Shown here in pieces: positions 16,279 to 24,547 of a stretch of 64,000 nucleotides of DNA. The stretch is from NCBI RefSeq assembly GCF_000184745.1, contig NC_014931.1:3906001-3970000 (forward strand), written 5' to 3'. Every line of letters begins with the position of its first letter. The stretch's first letter is position 1. A model generated the notes under the pieces. It was not told the origin of the DNA, made no database searches, and worked only from the letters and a program-made list of their open reading frames with translations. Position numbers and translations under genes: made by a program. Origin of the DNA: Variovorax paradoxus EPS (GTDB taxonomy: Bacteria; Pseudomonadota; Gammaproteobacteria; Burkholderiales; Burkholderiaceae_C).

Positions 16279-17109
16279 ATGACCTCCCGCAGACGCTCCA
16301 CCCTCCTCGCCCTCGCCGGTGTTCTCGCCGGTGCGCTTTTCTCCCCGCTCGCCCAGGCGCAGGACAAGTTCATCGTTCTGGCATCCACCACCTCGACGGA
16401 GCAATCCGGGCTCTTCAAGCACCTGCTGCCGCTGTTCACGCAGGCCTCGGGCATCGAGGTGCGCGTGGTGGCCGTGGGCACAGGCCAGGCGCTGGACATG
16501 GGGCGCCGCGGCGATGCCGATGCGCTGTTCGTGCACGACCAGCCGGCCGAAGAGAAGTTCGTCGCCGAAGGCTTCGGGCTTCCGCGCCGCGCGGTCATGT
16601 ACAACGACTTCGTCCTGATCGGGCCGAAAGCCGATCCGGCCGGCGTGCGCGGCAACGACATCGCGGCGGCACTCAAGCGGCTGGGTGCCGCGGGCAGCGG
16701 CTTCGTCTCGCGCGGCGACAAGAGCGGCACCCATTCGGCCGAGCTGCGCCAATGGAAGCTGGCCGGCATCGACCTCGCGGCCGCCAAGCCCGCCGGCTAC
16801 AAGGAGTGCGGCTGCGGCATGGGCCAGGCGCTCAACATCGCCGCGTCCACCAACGCCTATGTGCTGTCCGACCGCGGTACTTGGCTCAACTTCAAGAACC
16901 GCGGCGACCTGGGCATCGTGGTCGAGGGCGACAAGCAACTGTTCAACCAGTACGGCGTGATCGTCGTGAACCCGGCCAAGCATCCGCACGTCAAGAAGGA
17001 ACTGGCGCAGGCTTTCTCCGACTGGGTGGTGTCACGCGACGGGCAAGCCGCGATCGCCTCGTACAAGATCGGCGGCGAGCAGCTCTTCTTCCCGAACGCG
17101 AACCTGTGA
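16279..17109 (+). CDS. tupA: Tungstate ABC transporter, substrate-binding protein TupA
   Basis: A 276-residue periplasmic binding protein that captures tungstate. It has a Sec signal (ALAGVLAGALFSPLAQAQ), the diagnostic ASTTSTEQSGL motif at the start of the mature protein, and the second anion-site motif SRGDKSGTHSAE. The TTTS-type motif separates TupA from ModA and WtpA. It lies 38 bases after the MoeA fusion and 116 bases before the transporter fusion gene. Specificity for tungstate over molybdate is inferred from the family. Confidence 0.92.
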   Translation: MTSRRRSTLLALAGVLAGALFSPLAQAQDKFIVLASTTSTEQSGLFKHLLPLFTQASGIEVRVVAVGTGQALDMGRRGDADALFVHDQPAEEKFVAEGFGLPRRAVMYNDFVLIGPKADPAGVRGNDIAAALKRLGAAGSGFVSRGDKSGTHSAELRQWKLAGIDLAAAKPAGYKECGCGMGQALNIAASTNAYVLSDRGTWLNFKNRGDLGIVVEGDKQLFNQYGVIVVNPAKHPHVKKELAQAFSDWVVSRDGQAAIASYKIGGEQLFFPNANL

Positions 17110-17225
17110 ACGACGGCGGTCTGGCCCGGGTGATTCCGGGCGCCGTGCCGGCCGGCTACGGCTCCGGCCTCCCATCGCTCGCCGCGTGACCATGGCCTCG
17201 CGCTTGCAGCACTAGCCGTCCGTCG

Positions 17226-18734
17226 ATGAACACCATGACCGAAGGCTGGGCGCTGGCCTGGCAACTCATTCGCCACGCCGATCCTGAACTCGTGCACATC
17301 ACGGCGCTCTCGCTGCAGGTGAGCGCGACGGCTTGCGCGATCGGTGCGCTTTTCGGCTTGCTGCTGGGCGCCTGGCTGGCGGTCGCGCGATTCCCGGGGC
17401 ATGTGCTGGCCGTGTGGCTGGTGAACACGCTGCTCGCGCTGCCCGCCGTGGTGGTGGGCCTATTGGTGTACCTGCTGCTCTCTCGCTCGGGGCCGCTGGG
17501 CGAACTGGGAATCCTCTTTACGCCGACGGCGATGGTGGTGGCGCAAAGCGTGCTCGTCACGCCGCTCATCGCCGCCCTGTCGCGCCGGCTCGTGATGGCG
17601 GCGCTGGCCGATGGCGGCGACCAACTGCGCTCGCTGGGCGCCGGGCCGCTCACCACTTCGCTGCTGATGCTGGTGCACGACCGGATGGGCGTGGCCACCG
17701 TATTGCTCACGGCCTTCGCGCGGGCCATTGCCGAGGTCGGGGCCGTGATGATCGTGGGCGGCAACATCGCCGGCGTCACGCGCGTGATGACCACCACCAT
17801 AGCGCTGGAGACCAGCAAGGGCGACCTGGCGCTGGCGCTGGCGCTGGGCCTCGTGCTGCTGGCCGTGGTCGGCGCAATCAACGGTGCGATCGGGCTGCTC
17901 CAGTGGCTGGCGACCCGCCCGCTGAATGCCGCGCAGGCGAAGCCGCATGCCGCGGCGGCGAAGCCCGGCCTTCGCACGCCGGTGGGCATCGAGGCGGCCG
18001 AGCCCGCCGCGGGGACGCCGTTGATCCTGGCCGAGAACGCCACGGTGCGCTTCGGTGCACTCGTCGCGCTGGACAACGCAACGCTGACCCTGCGCCGCGG
18101 CGACCGGCTCGTTCTCGTGGGCGCCAACGGCTCGGGCAAGACCACGCTGCTGCGGCTGCTGCACGGCCTCCTGCCCTGCGAAGGCCGCTGCGAACGCCTG
18201 CCGCTGCAACCCGAAGGCAGCCTACCGCGCGCGGCCATGCTGTTCCAGCGCCCTTTTCTTCTGAGCCTTTCGGTGGAGCGCAATGTGCGGGTCGGCCTCT
18301 GGCTGTCCGGCGTGCCGACGGCCGAGCGCGGGGTGCGCTGCCGCGAGGCGCTCGCGCGCGTGGGCCTGGTCGAACTTGCGGCGCGGTCCGCCCGCTCGCT
18401 CTCGGGCGGACAGCAGCAGCGGCTGGGCCTTGCCCGCGCCTGGGCGCTGCAGCCGGACATCCTGTTCCTTGACGAGCCGACCGCCAGCTTGGACCCCGGC
18501 GCCAAGAACGAGATCGAGGCCCTCATCCAAGAGGTCGCCAACAGCGGAGTGACCATCGTGATGAGCACCCACAACCTCGGGCAGGCCAAGCGCCTGGCCA
18601 CGCGCGTGGCCTGTCTGCACGCGGGGCGGATCGTCGTTGAACGTCCGGTTGCGCACTTCTTCGACGCAGAGGATTTGCCTGCCGAAGCCGAGCAGTTTCT
18701 CCAGGGGGAACTGGGCTGGCACCTGCGGCCGTAG
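17226..18734 (+). CDS. Fused tungstate ABC transporter permease and ATPase (TupB-TupC)
   Basis: A single 502-residue reading frame joins both inner-membrane parts of the transporter. Residues 1-230 are the permease, with about five transmembrane segments and the EAA-loop stretch AIAEVGAVMIVGG at 167-179. A linker (about 231-262) leads to the ATPase: Walker A GANGSGKT at 299-306, signature LSGGQ at 392-396, Walker B ILFLDE at 412-417. TupB and TupC are normally separate genes; the fusion would dimerise to form the transporter. The start lacks a good ribosome binding site. TupA is the obvious partner. Confidence 0.92.
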   Translation: MNTMTEGWALAWQLIRHADPELVHITALSLQVSATACAIGALFGLLLGAWLAVARFPGHVLAVWLVNTLLALPAVVVGLLVYLLLSRSGPLGELGILFTPTAMVVAQSVLVTPLIAALSRRLVMAALADGGDQLRSLGAGPLTTSLLMLVHDRMGVATVLLTAFARAIAEVGAVMIVGGNIAGVTRVMTTTIALETSKGDLALALALGLVLLAVVGAINGAIGLLQWLATRPLNAAQAKPHAAAAKPGLRTPVGIEAAEPAAGTPLILAENATVRFGALVALDNATLTLRRGDRLVLVGANGSGKTTLLRLLHGLLPCEGRCERLPLQPEGSLPRAAMLFQRPFLLSLSVERNVRVGLWLSGVPTAERGVRCREALARVGLVELAARSARSLSGGQQQRLGLARAWALQPDILFLDEPTASLDPGAKNEIEALIQEVANSGVTIVMSTHNLGQAKRLATRVACLHAGRIVVERPVAHFFDAEDLPAEAEQFLQGELGWHLRP

Positions 18735-18737
18735 GTT

Positions 18738-18760
18738 GCGGGTCGGAGATTCCGGCCCGC
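18738..18760 (+). terminator. Hairpin after the tungstate transporter gene
   Basis: Inverted repeat GCGGGTCGGA-GAT-TCCGGCCCGC starts 4 bases after the stop codon. The arms are 10 bases with one G-U pair and a 3-base loop. There is no T-run, so if it acts in termination it is of the poorly U-tailed kind or protects the 3' end. Confidence 0.45.
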
Positions 18761-18892
18761 GTGTGGACGGTGCCGGGGTCGCGCATGAAGCCCATCGGCG
18801 GGAAGTGCAGTCATAGGGCACAGATTCCATGCCGCGCGCGCACTCGACGCGAGCTGCGGTCTTCGCTTCAAGGTGCCCGCGAAAGAACCCCC

Positions 18893-18918
18893 AAAGCAAA
18901 GCGGCCCCGAAGGGCCGC
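18893..18918 (-). terminator. Rho-independent terminator of the HU-family gene
   Basis: Reading leftwards, GCGGCCC-TTCG-GGGCCGC forms a 7-bp GC stem with a stable UUCG loop, followed by TTTGCTTT. It lies about 30 bases past the stop codon of the HU-family gene. Confidence 0.75.
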
Positions 18919-18947
18919 CCGCTCGCTTGCGCATTGCTGCGCGATGC

Positions 18948-19298
18948 TTACTTCTTCTTTGCAGCAGCCTTCTTGGGAGCAGGCTTGGCAGCCGCGGCCT
19001 TGTCAGCCTTGCGCTTGGCCGCCTTCGGGTCCACTGCTGCCTTGAACGCAGCGCCTGGCACGAACTTGGGCACCTTCTGTGCTGCGATCTTGATCGCGGT
19101 GCCGGCCTGCGGATTGAAGCCGGTGCGAGCCGCACGCGCGACCTGCTTGAAGGTGCCGAAGCCGACGATCTGCACGGGATCGCCCTTTTTCACTGCGGCG
19201 ACGATCGCGCTGGTGACGGTCTCGAGAATCCGCGCGGCTTCTGCCTTGCTGACGGTGTGGGTGGTGGCGATTTTTTCGACGAGTTCGATGCGGTTCAC
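18948..19298 (-). CDS. HU-family DNA-binding protein with Lys/Ala-rich tail
   Basis: A 116-residue nucleoid protein. Residues 1-90 are the HU fold (NRIELVEKIATTHTVSKAEA, VGFGTFKQVARAARTGFNPQ, KVPKFVPGAAFK). Residues about 91-116 form a Lys/Ala tail (KPAPKKAAAKKK) resembling histone H1 C-termini, an extension seen in several Burkholderiales. A GTG start at 19298 is chosen because AGGAAAA lies about 10 bases upstream and it gives the canonical HU N-terminus; an in-frame ATG at 19334 would add 12 residues. Expected to bend and compact DNA. Confidence 0.9.
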   Translation of the reverse strand: MNRIELVEKIATTHTVSKAEAARILETVTSAIVAAVKKGDPVQIVGFGTFKQVARAARTGFNPQAGTAIKIAAQKVPKFVPGAAFKAAVDPKAAKRKADKAAAAKPAPKKAAAKKK

Positions 19299-19636
19299 TG
19301 TTGATTTTTTCCTATGACGAGAGATCAGGCTCATGGCCTGTGCACACCGCAGGCGGATGTCCGCGGCAGGCGGGCGGGAGTGTAGCCGCAGCACGCAGCG
19401 TAGGACACGTACGGGCAGCAGGCATCGCGTTTGGCGGGTAGCGGCAGCCTCCACCGATGTGGAAAGTGCTTGGGCACTGCGAGAGCGTCGCCGCGTCGGA
19501 CGGCCACCGGAAGGTCGCGCGACCGTGAACATTGAATTTGGGCGCCGAGCGCTGGCGAAGCGATGATGACGTCCATCGGTGGCTGCGCCCGCATGCACTG
19601 CAACCACGTCTTACAGGACACCCGGGACCCGAAACC
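19299..19636. other. Intergenic region upstream of the HU-family gene
   Basis: About 340 bases between the divergent HU-family gene and the small membrane protein gene. It should contain the HU promoter, but I see no clear -10/-35 pair, repeat or RNA structure. Short open frames here have neither ribosome binding sites nor recognisable products. Confidence 0.4.
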
Positions 19637-19852
19637 ATGAACATGAAATTGATCCGGACGATTCTGGAGATTGCGGCAATGCCGCTGTTCGCTGTCGCGC
19701 TGTTCGCGGCAGGACTCATCGCGGCCTTTGCGCACCTGCTGGCCCTGCCGGGTCTTTATCTCTGGGAGAGATACCAGGAGAACAAGCCCTTGTCACCAGG
19801 ACGCCCGAGCGCCGGCGCGTCAAAGTCGCCACGAGGAGAAAAACAACGTTGA
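19637..19852 (+). CDS. Small membrane protein of unknown function
   Basis: Predicted 71-residue protein with one long hydrophobic segment (MPLFAVALFAAGLIAAFAHL) and a charged C-terminal tail (LWERYQENKPLSP). The pattern of a short basic N-terminus, one or two membrane helices and a polar tail is plausible for a real inner-membrane peptide. A good terminator follows 60 bases later. The ribosome binding site is weak, and no family is recognised. Confidence 0.5.
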   Translation: MNMKLIRTILEIAAMPLFAVALFAAGLIAAFAHLLALPGLYLWERYQENKPLSPGRPSAGASKSPRGEKQR

Positions 19853-19912
19853 CTTCTGCAAACGAATTTGCCGGAGCGTGGGCCGCGTAAGAGTTCACGA
19901 CCATCTTCCGCA

Positions 19913-19935
19913 GCCCTCCTCGCGAGGGCTTTTTT
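19913..19935 (+). terminator. Rho-independent terminator
   Basis: GCCCTC-CTCGC-GAGGGC followed by six T residues. It ends the rightward transcript of the small membrane protein gene. Confidence 0.8.
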
Positions 19936-20055
19936 CATGGGTCCACGGCTGGTCGACTGAAGCCGGCCCTCCCCTGACGCGCGCCCTTTAGCGAACACCT
20001 CCGCGAACACAAACCCGCGCGGCATTCGGGTTTTTCCTCGTTTTTTTGATTATGT

Positions 20056-20086
20056 TTGAAAACTATATTGGTTATCTTCAATAACC
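20056..20086 (+). promoter_or_regulatory. Candidate promoter with overlapping 6-bp inverted repeat, upstream of the tannase-family gene
   Basis: An AT-rich island contrasts with its surroundings. TTGAAA (20056-20061) is followed after 17 bases by CAATAA (20079-20084), a possible sigma-70 pair. The inverted repeat GGTTAT-CTTCA-ATAACC (20070-20086) overlaps the -10 position and could be an operator. The start codon is 35 bases downstream. Confidence 0.4.
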
Positions 20087-20121
20087 GTAAAACCGGCAAA
20101 TAGCCGTCCCAGGAGACAAGC

Positions 20122-21921
20122 ATGGATCGCATCGTGTCATCGTCATGGCGCACGGCATGGGCCGTGATGGGTACGGCCGTTTTGCTCGGAGGGTGCGGCG
20201 GAGGCGGCGGGGGAAGCTCCGGATTTCTTCCAATCTTTCCTGTCGCACCGAATACCTCGACGCCGCCCGCGGTCACGCCGCCGGTCGTGACGCCACCCGC
20301 GACGTCCTCGGAGGCTCGTCCCGGCACGCTGAAGTCGTGCACCGACCTTGCAAGCCAGGCGGCGTTCAGCGGCACGGTCTACACCAGCGTGACCTCGGTG
20401 GCCGCAGGCGCACTCACGGTCGCCGGCGTGAGCACACCGACGCCGGCGCATTGTCTGGTTCAGGGAAAGATGAACGAACGCACCAGCAGCGTCGATGGCC
20501 GGGTCTACGCCATCGGCTTCGAAATGCGCCTGCCGGTCGACTGGAACGGACGTTTCTTCTATCAGGCCAACGGCGGGCTCGACGGCAGCGTGGTTCCGGC
20601 AACGGGCGGCGTTGGCGGCGGCGCGCCCACCACCACTGCGCTGCACATGGGCTTTGCGGTGATCAGTTCCGACGCGGGGCACTCCGGCTCGCAGATTCCA
20701 TCCTTCGGCATCGATCCCCAGGCTCGTCTGGACTACGGCTACAACGCCGTGGCGCAACTGACGCCGATGGCCAAGAACCTTGTCGCCAAGGCCTACGGCC
20801 GCGGGGCGGACCGCTCCTATTTCGGCGGTTGCTCCAACGGCGGGCGCCACGCGATGGTTGCCGCCGCACGTTCTGCCAACGAATACGACGGCATCCTGGC
20901 CGGCGACCCGGGCTTCAATCTGCCGAAGGCGGCGGTCGCGCAGCTCTACGGCGTGCAGCAATACGTGCAGGTCACCACGGCCAACACGCCTGCCGGCAAA
21001 CCGGATCTGCAGACCGCCTTCACGCAAGCCGAGATGGACACGGTCGCCAGCGCGGTGCTGTCGAAGTGCGATGCGCTCGATGGCGCCACCGACGGCCTCG
21101 TCGCGAACGTGCAGGCCTGCAAGGCGGCCTTCACGCTGGCCACCGATGTGCCCACGTGCGGCGGCGCCCGCACCGGCTCCTGCCTCACGGCCACGCAGAA
21201 GACCGTGCTGGACAACGTGTTCACCGGTGCGCGCAACACCGCGGGCACCGCGCTCTACAGCAGCTTCCCCTACGACGCGGGCATCAACCGCGCCGACTGG
21301 CGGCAATGGAAGTTCTCCAATTCGCAGAGCCTGGACACCGCCGCGGTCGGCTTCGTGTTCAGTGCGCCGCCGCTGGGCACGAGCCGCCCGCCGGGCATCG
21401 ACTTCGCGCTGGGCTTCAGCATGGACGCCGACGCACCGGGCATCTTCGCGACCACCGCGCTCTACACCGAGTCGGCCATGTCGTTCATGACGCCGCCGAA
21501 CCCGGCCATCCTCGCCACGCTGCGCGATCGCGGCAGCAAGCTCATGGTCTACCACGGCACCAGCGATGCGGTGTTCTCGTCGGACGACACCACGCGCTGG
21601 TACGACGCCCTGCGCACGGCGAACGGCGGCGATGCCTCCGGCTTCGCGCGCTTCTTCCCGGTGCCGGGCATGAACCACTGCGCCGGAGGCGCTGCCACGG
21701 ACCAGTTCGACATGCTGACGCCGCTGGTGGCGTGGGTCGAAAAGGGCAAGGCGCCCGACTCGGTCGCTGCCGCCGCGCGCGGGGCGGGCGCCAACGTGAT
21801 CAACACGGAATTGCCCGCCGCTTGGTCGGCGACCCGGAGCCGGCCGCTGTGCCCCTATCCCAAGGTGACGACCTATGTGAGCGGCGACGTCGAGCTGGCC
21901 TCCAGCTTCGCTTGCAAATAA
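20122..21921 (+). CDS. Tannase/feruloyl-esterase family lipoprotein hydrolase
   Basis: A 599-residue alpha/beta hydrolase of the tannase family, which cleaves ester bonds of galloylated, feruloylated or related aromatic compounds. The N-terminus ends in LLGGCGGGGGG, a lipobox followed by a glycine run and a Pro/Thr linker, so it is probably a lipoprotein facing the periplasm or exterior. The nucleophile is the Ser in FGGCSNGGRH (about residue 238); the Asp in HGTSDAVF and the His in GMNHCAGG complete the triad. Paired cysteines (CDALDG ... CKAAF, and others) fit the family's disulfides. The exact substrate is not predictable. The final stop abuts the end of a convergent small gene. Confidence 0.88.
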   Translation: MDRIVSSSWRTAWAVMGTAVLLGGCGGGGGGSSGFLPIFPVAPNTSTPPAVTPPVVTPPATSSEARPGTLKSCTDLASQAAFSGTVYTSVTSVAAGALTVAGVSTPTPAHCLVQGKMNERTSSVDGRVYAIGFEMRLPVDWNGRFFYQANGGLDGSVVPATGGVGGGAPTTTALHMGFAVISSDAGHSGSQIPSFGIDPQARLDYGYNAVAQLTPMAKNLVAKAYGRGADRSYFGGCSNGGRHAMVAAARSANEYDGILAGDPGFNLPKAAVAQLYGVQQYVQVTTANTPAGKPDLQTAFTQAEMDTVASAVLSKCDALDGATDGLVANVQACKAAFTLATDVPTCGGARTGSCLTATQKTVLDNVFTGARNTAGTALYSSFPYDAGINRADWRQWKFSNSQSLDTAAVGFVFSAPPLGTSRPPGIDFALGFSMDADAPGIFATTALYTESAMSFMTPPNPAILATLRDRGSKLMVYHGTSDAVFSSDDTTRWYDALRTANGGDASGFARFFPVPGMNHCAGGAATDQFDMLTPLVAWVEKGKAPDSVAAAARGAGANVINTELPAAWSATRSRPLCPYPKVTTYVSGDVELASSFACK

Positions 21922-22140
21922 TCAAGCGCCAGAAGCGCCTCGCGCGCATCTTGAGTTCGACGAGTGCCCCGACTCTTTGTCGTCGCCCGCAATCCGCCTT
22001 TCCTGCGCCTCGTCTCGACGGGCAAGTTCACGCCTTGCCGTTTCTTCGGCCGTGCCCTCCTCGTCGACGACATCGCGCCGCGCGTCCGGGTCGGCAACCA
22101 GGACGGGCCGGTTCTGAGGTGGCTTCACATAGTCGGTCAT
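21922..22140 (-). CDS. Small hydrophilic protein of unknown function
   Basis: A 72-residue highly charged protein (DYVKPPQNRPVLVADPDARRD, EETARRELARRDEAQERRI). GGAG lies 8 bases before the ATG at 22140, which supports the start. It is rich in Arg, Glu and Asp with no hydrophobic segment and is likely helical in the middle. No family is recognised. Its stop codon is immediately next to the convergent tannase-family stop. Confidence 0.6.
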   Translation of the reverse strand: MTDYVKPPQNRPVLVADPDARRDVVDEEGTAEETARRELARRDEAQERRIAGDDKESGHSSNSRCARGASGA

Positions 22141-22342
22141 GTACGTTGCTCCTTCGATTTCGCTCGAAGGATCGGCGCTCGCGGACTGGCGGTGCTGTAG
22201 GAGCGGACCGCTGAAGTGCGACGCAAGATTCCGATGCCCCGCACCAATGGCTGCATAGCAAGCCGGGTGATCCTGTGTTCTGCCGGCCCGACGGGAATCC
22301 GTCCGACGCGCGGAATCTCGCGCTCTGTCACAACACACCGCC

Positions 22343-22846
22343 ATGGCATTTCTCCATGGCTTTGCACATCGCGCATTCGCGCGATCGCGCTTCGTTCGGA
22401 GGCAGCTGCGAGCTGCAGTTCTCTGCGGCTTGGCGGCGGCGGCCGGTGCGTTCTCTCATGCAGAGGAGCTGCGCATGGGCTATGTCGACCTCGAGTACGT
22501 GATGTGGCATTCCGATCTCGCAGAGGCGTCCCAGGCACGGCTCGCGCGGCAGCGCCAGGACGCGGAGTCGGCGCTGCAGGCAGAAGAAGCCCGGTCGGTC
22601 CGGTCGGCGCCCTCCACGCTGACTCCCGCCATGGCGTCCATCGCCCGCCGCAGACTGCAAGCCGACATGGAGCAACGCCAGATCGATGAGTTGCGCAAGC
22701 TCGCGGACGCGGCCCGGCAGGCGGTGCAAGAGATTGCGGAGGCGGAAGGCTTCGACTTCGTGGTGCACGACGCCGTGTTCGTCCAGCCGCCGCACGACCT
22801 CACGCAGCGCGTGCTGGTGTTGATGCGCCAGCACGCGCACCGCTGA
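22343..22846 (+). CDS. Skp/OmpH-like periplasmic protein
   Basis: A 167-residue protein. After a basic N-terminus comes a signal peptide (LRAAVLCGLAAAAGAFSHA, cleavage near residue 40). The mature part begins with MGYVDLEYV, like the N-terminal strand of OmpH/Skp, followed by a long Arg/Gln/Glu/Ala-rich coiled-coil stretch and a C-terminal strand (EGFDFVVHDAVFVQPPHDLTQRVL) typical of the family. Skp-type proteins are trimeric chaperones for outer-membrane proteins. It is separate from the usual bamA-lpxD context, so it is a paralogue. The start has no ribosome binding site; a later start is possible. Confidence 0.75.
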   Translation: MAFLHGFAHRAFARSRFVRRQLRAAVLCGLAAAAGAFSHAEELRMGYVDLEYVMWHSDLAEASQARLARQRQDAESALQAEEARSVRSAPSTLTPAMASIARRRLQADMEQRQIDELRKLADAARQAVQEIAEAEGFDFVVHDAVFVQPPHDLTQRVLVLMRQHAHR

Positions 22847-22852
22847 TGGGTT

Positions 22853-23092
22853 TCAGGCGCCGCCGATGTTGACCGTGACCGTGCCGCGGCCTTCGCACTC
22901 CGGGCATTCGCGCGGGCCGTCACGGCCGGTGCCATGGCAGCGCGGGCAGGTGTCCTCGCCGGTGCCCGGTGCGCCGGGTGGCGCCTCGTCGCCGGGCGCC
23001 ATGGGTGCTGCGGGCTCGGTCGGGGCACGCCCCGCGCCGGGGCCGCCCGCCGGTTGATCGGTCGCACCCGGCGATGTGTTTTTCCGGTTCAT
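22853..23092 (-). CDS. Mini zinc-finger protein with DnaJ-type CxxCxGxG repeats
   Basis: A 79-residue protein. The first 45 residues are Gly/Pro/Ala-rich and disordered. The C-terminal part holds two motifs, CPRCHGTG and CPECEGRG, which together can form one zinc site as in the DnaJ cysteine-rich domain, ending in VTVNIGGA. It has no J domain or DnaJ C-terminal domain, so it is not a truncated DnaJ. It ends 6 bases from the convergent Skp-like gene. A role in redox or protein folding is guesswork. Confidence 0.7.
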   Translation of the reverse strand: MNRKNTSPGATDQPAGGPGAGRAPTEPAAPMAPGDEAPPGAPGTGEDTCPRCHGTGRDGPRECPECEGRGTVTVNIGGA

Positions 23093-23107
23093 GGCGAAGC
23101 CCCGGTG

Positions 23108-23692
23108 TCAACGTGTGGTGGCCGCGAGCGAGCGCGCCGCATCGAGGTGCGAGCGCAGCACCGGCAGCGTCTTCTGTGCGAAGGCGCGCAGTTCCGGGTC
23201 GGCGACTTCGCGGCTGGCCCGCTCGAACACCACGATGTCGGCCTCGTGGTCCTCGATGCCCACGGTCTGGATGTAAATGCGGTCGAATTGCCTCGCGGGG
23301 ACCGACGACAGCCGGTCGAGCTTCACGCGCTTGTCACGCGGAATCATGTCGGGGGGCCTGATGCCCTTGGCTCGCAGCAAGGCGATCAGTTCATTGTTTG
23401 CGCGCGTGTGGTGGTCCACCAGCATCCGGGCGTAGTCCTGCACCGGGCCGCTGTTGGCGCGGTTCATCGCAAGCCGCGACACCTGCACCTCGTACATGCC
23501 GTTGCCGCCGGCGGTCGCCGCGAACTGTGCGGGCTGCATGCTGCGCACGCCGATGCCCGTTCCTACCGCCGCCGCGGCGGCCGATCCACCGCGCGTGGTG
23601 GTGCCGGGTTGCTGCGATGTGCAGCCCGCGGCAACGCCCGCCAGCGCGAGTGAAACCGCCAGGATGCGCCCCAGCCTCTCGAATGTCTTCAT
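23108..23692 (-). CDS. DUF4142 lipoprotein
   Basis: A 194-residue exported protein. The signal ends in a lipobox-like LAGVAAGC. The mature helical domain (AATAGGNGMYEVQVSRLAM, VQDYARMLVDHHTRANNEL) fits DUF4142, a ferritin-like helical bundle family of unknown function often linked to stress. The start is fixed by AGGAGG 6 bases upstream of the ATG at 23692. It lies 15 bases upstream of the mini zinc-finger gene on the same strand, so the two may be co-transcribed. Confidence 0.82.
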   Translation of the reverse strand: MKTFERLGRILAVSLALAGVAAGCTSQQPGTTTRGGSAAAAAVGTGIGVRSMQPAQFAATAGGNGMYEVQVSRLAMNRANSGPVQDYARMLVDHHTRANNELIALLRAKGIRPPDMIPRDKRVKLDRLSSVPARQFDRIYIQTVGIEDHEADIVVFERASREVADPELRAFAQKTLPVLRSHLDAARSLAATTR

Positions 23693-23900
23693 GACGCCTC
23701 CTTCGGATGTTGCGCAGGTACTTTGCGTTCGTCCGGCCGCGCGCATGTAGGACCGCGGCGCGTCCGCATGCGCGAACCGCAGCGCGCATACAGCGTTGGC
23801 GGTGCGGGCAAGCGCTTCCCGCTCAGGCTCGCCGGTTCACCGACACGCACCGGCCCGGTTGCGGAGGCCGCCTTTCGCCTTACTTGCGGGGCTTGCGTTC

Positions 23901-24323
23901 TCAGAGGGACACCCAGTTCGGCGTGGCGGCGAGCGCGCGAAAGAACACGGCGGCATGGTCCGGCGCGATGTCACGCGGCGTGGAGCCCGGCGGTCGCAGG
24001 CCATGCAAGCCCATGATGGCCTTGATGCGCTCGTCCCACGCCAGAAGCGCCATCGACCACTCCGGAAATTCACGCACCGCGATGAAGGTTCGGTCGAGCA
24101 CCACCGGCGCGCGATGCCGTGCATCGACCTCGATCCTCGCGTAGAGCGCTTCCACGGCGCATTCGTCGCCCTCGAGGTATTGCATGTAGACGCCATCGAG
24201 AAGGCACAGCGCACCCGTGATGCCGGCCGTGGCGTTGCCAATGCGCGAGGCAGTGAGGATGGCCCGCAGGTTCGTCGAATTCGCATCGACGGCTCTGCTG
24301 CCGTAAATAAGCCGCTTGAGCAT
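23901..24323 (-). CDS. Stand-alone BLUF-domain blue-light photoreceptor
   Basis: A 140-residue protein consisting of one BLUF domain, which binds FAD and responds to blue light. Key residues are present: Tyr7 in LIYGS, Asn30 in RIGNATAGITG, Gln48 in MQYLEG (the flavin-contacting Tyr-Asn-Gln set), plus Trp89 and Met91 in FPEWSMAL. There is no output domain, so it must signal by binding another protein. No obvious partner is adjacent. About 200 bases upstream of the next same-strand gene hold no clear feature. Confidence 0.92.
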   Translation of the reverse strand: MLKRLIYGSRAVDANSTNLRAILTASRIGNATAGITGALCLLDGVYMQYLEGDECAVEALYARIEVDARHRAPVVLDRTFIAVREFPEWSMALLAWDERIKAIMGLHGLRPPGSTPRDIAPDHAAVFFRALAATPNWVSL

Positions 24324-24547
24324 CGGCGAATGCTAGCGCCGGGCGACCCGTTTTGCAGGGAGCCGCCAGATGCAAATGCGCTCGGGAGTACGGCGCTGCC
24401 CCATCGGCCGTTTGCCTCGAGCCCCGGCGTTCACCTCATCGGGAGCGCGAACGACCGCCGCTTGCGCCCTGCTCCTACGCAGCGCAACCGTCGGCGCGGT
24501 AGCTTATGCCGCTTCGAAACCGCCACCGGCCGATGCGGCCACGACCC

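Noticed and set aside
17156..19135. Leftward open frame spanning the transporter fusion and HU region
   Set aside because: Ser/Arg/Pro-rich antisense frame crossing a terminator hairpin and overlapping HU; not a gene.
22853..23092. Truncated dnaJ gene
   Set aside because: There is no J domain or C-terminal domain remnant and only two of four zinc motifs; better seen as a separate small protein.
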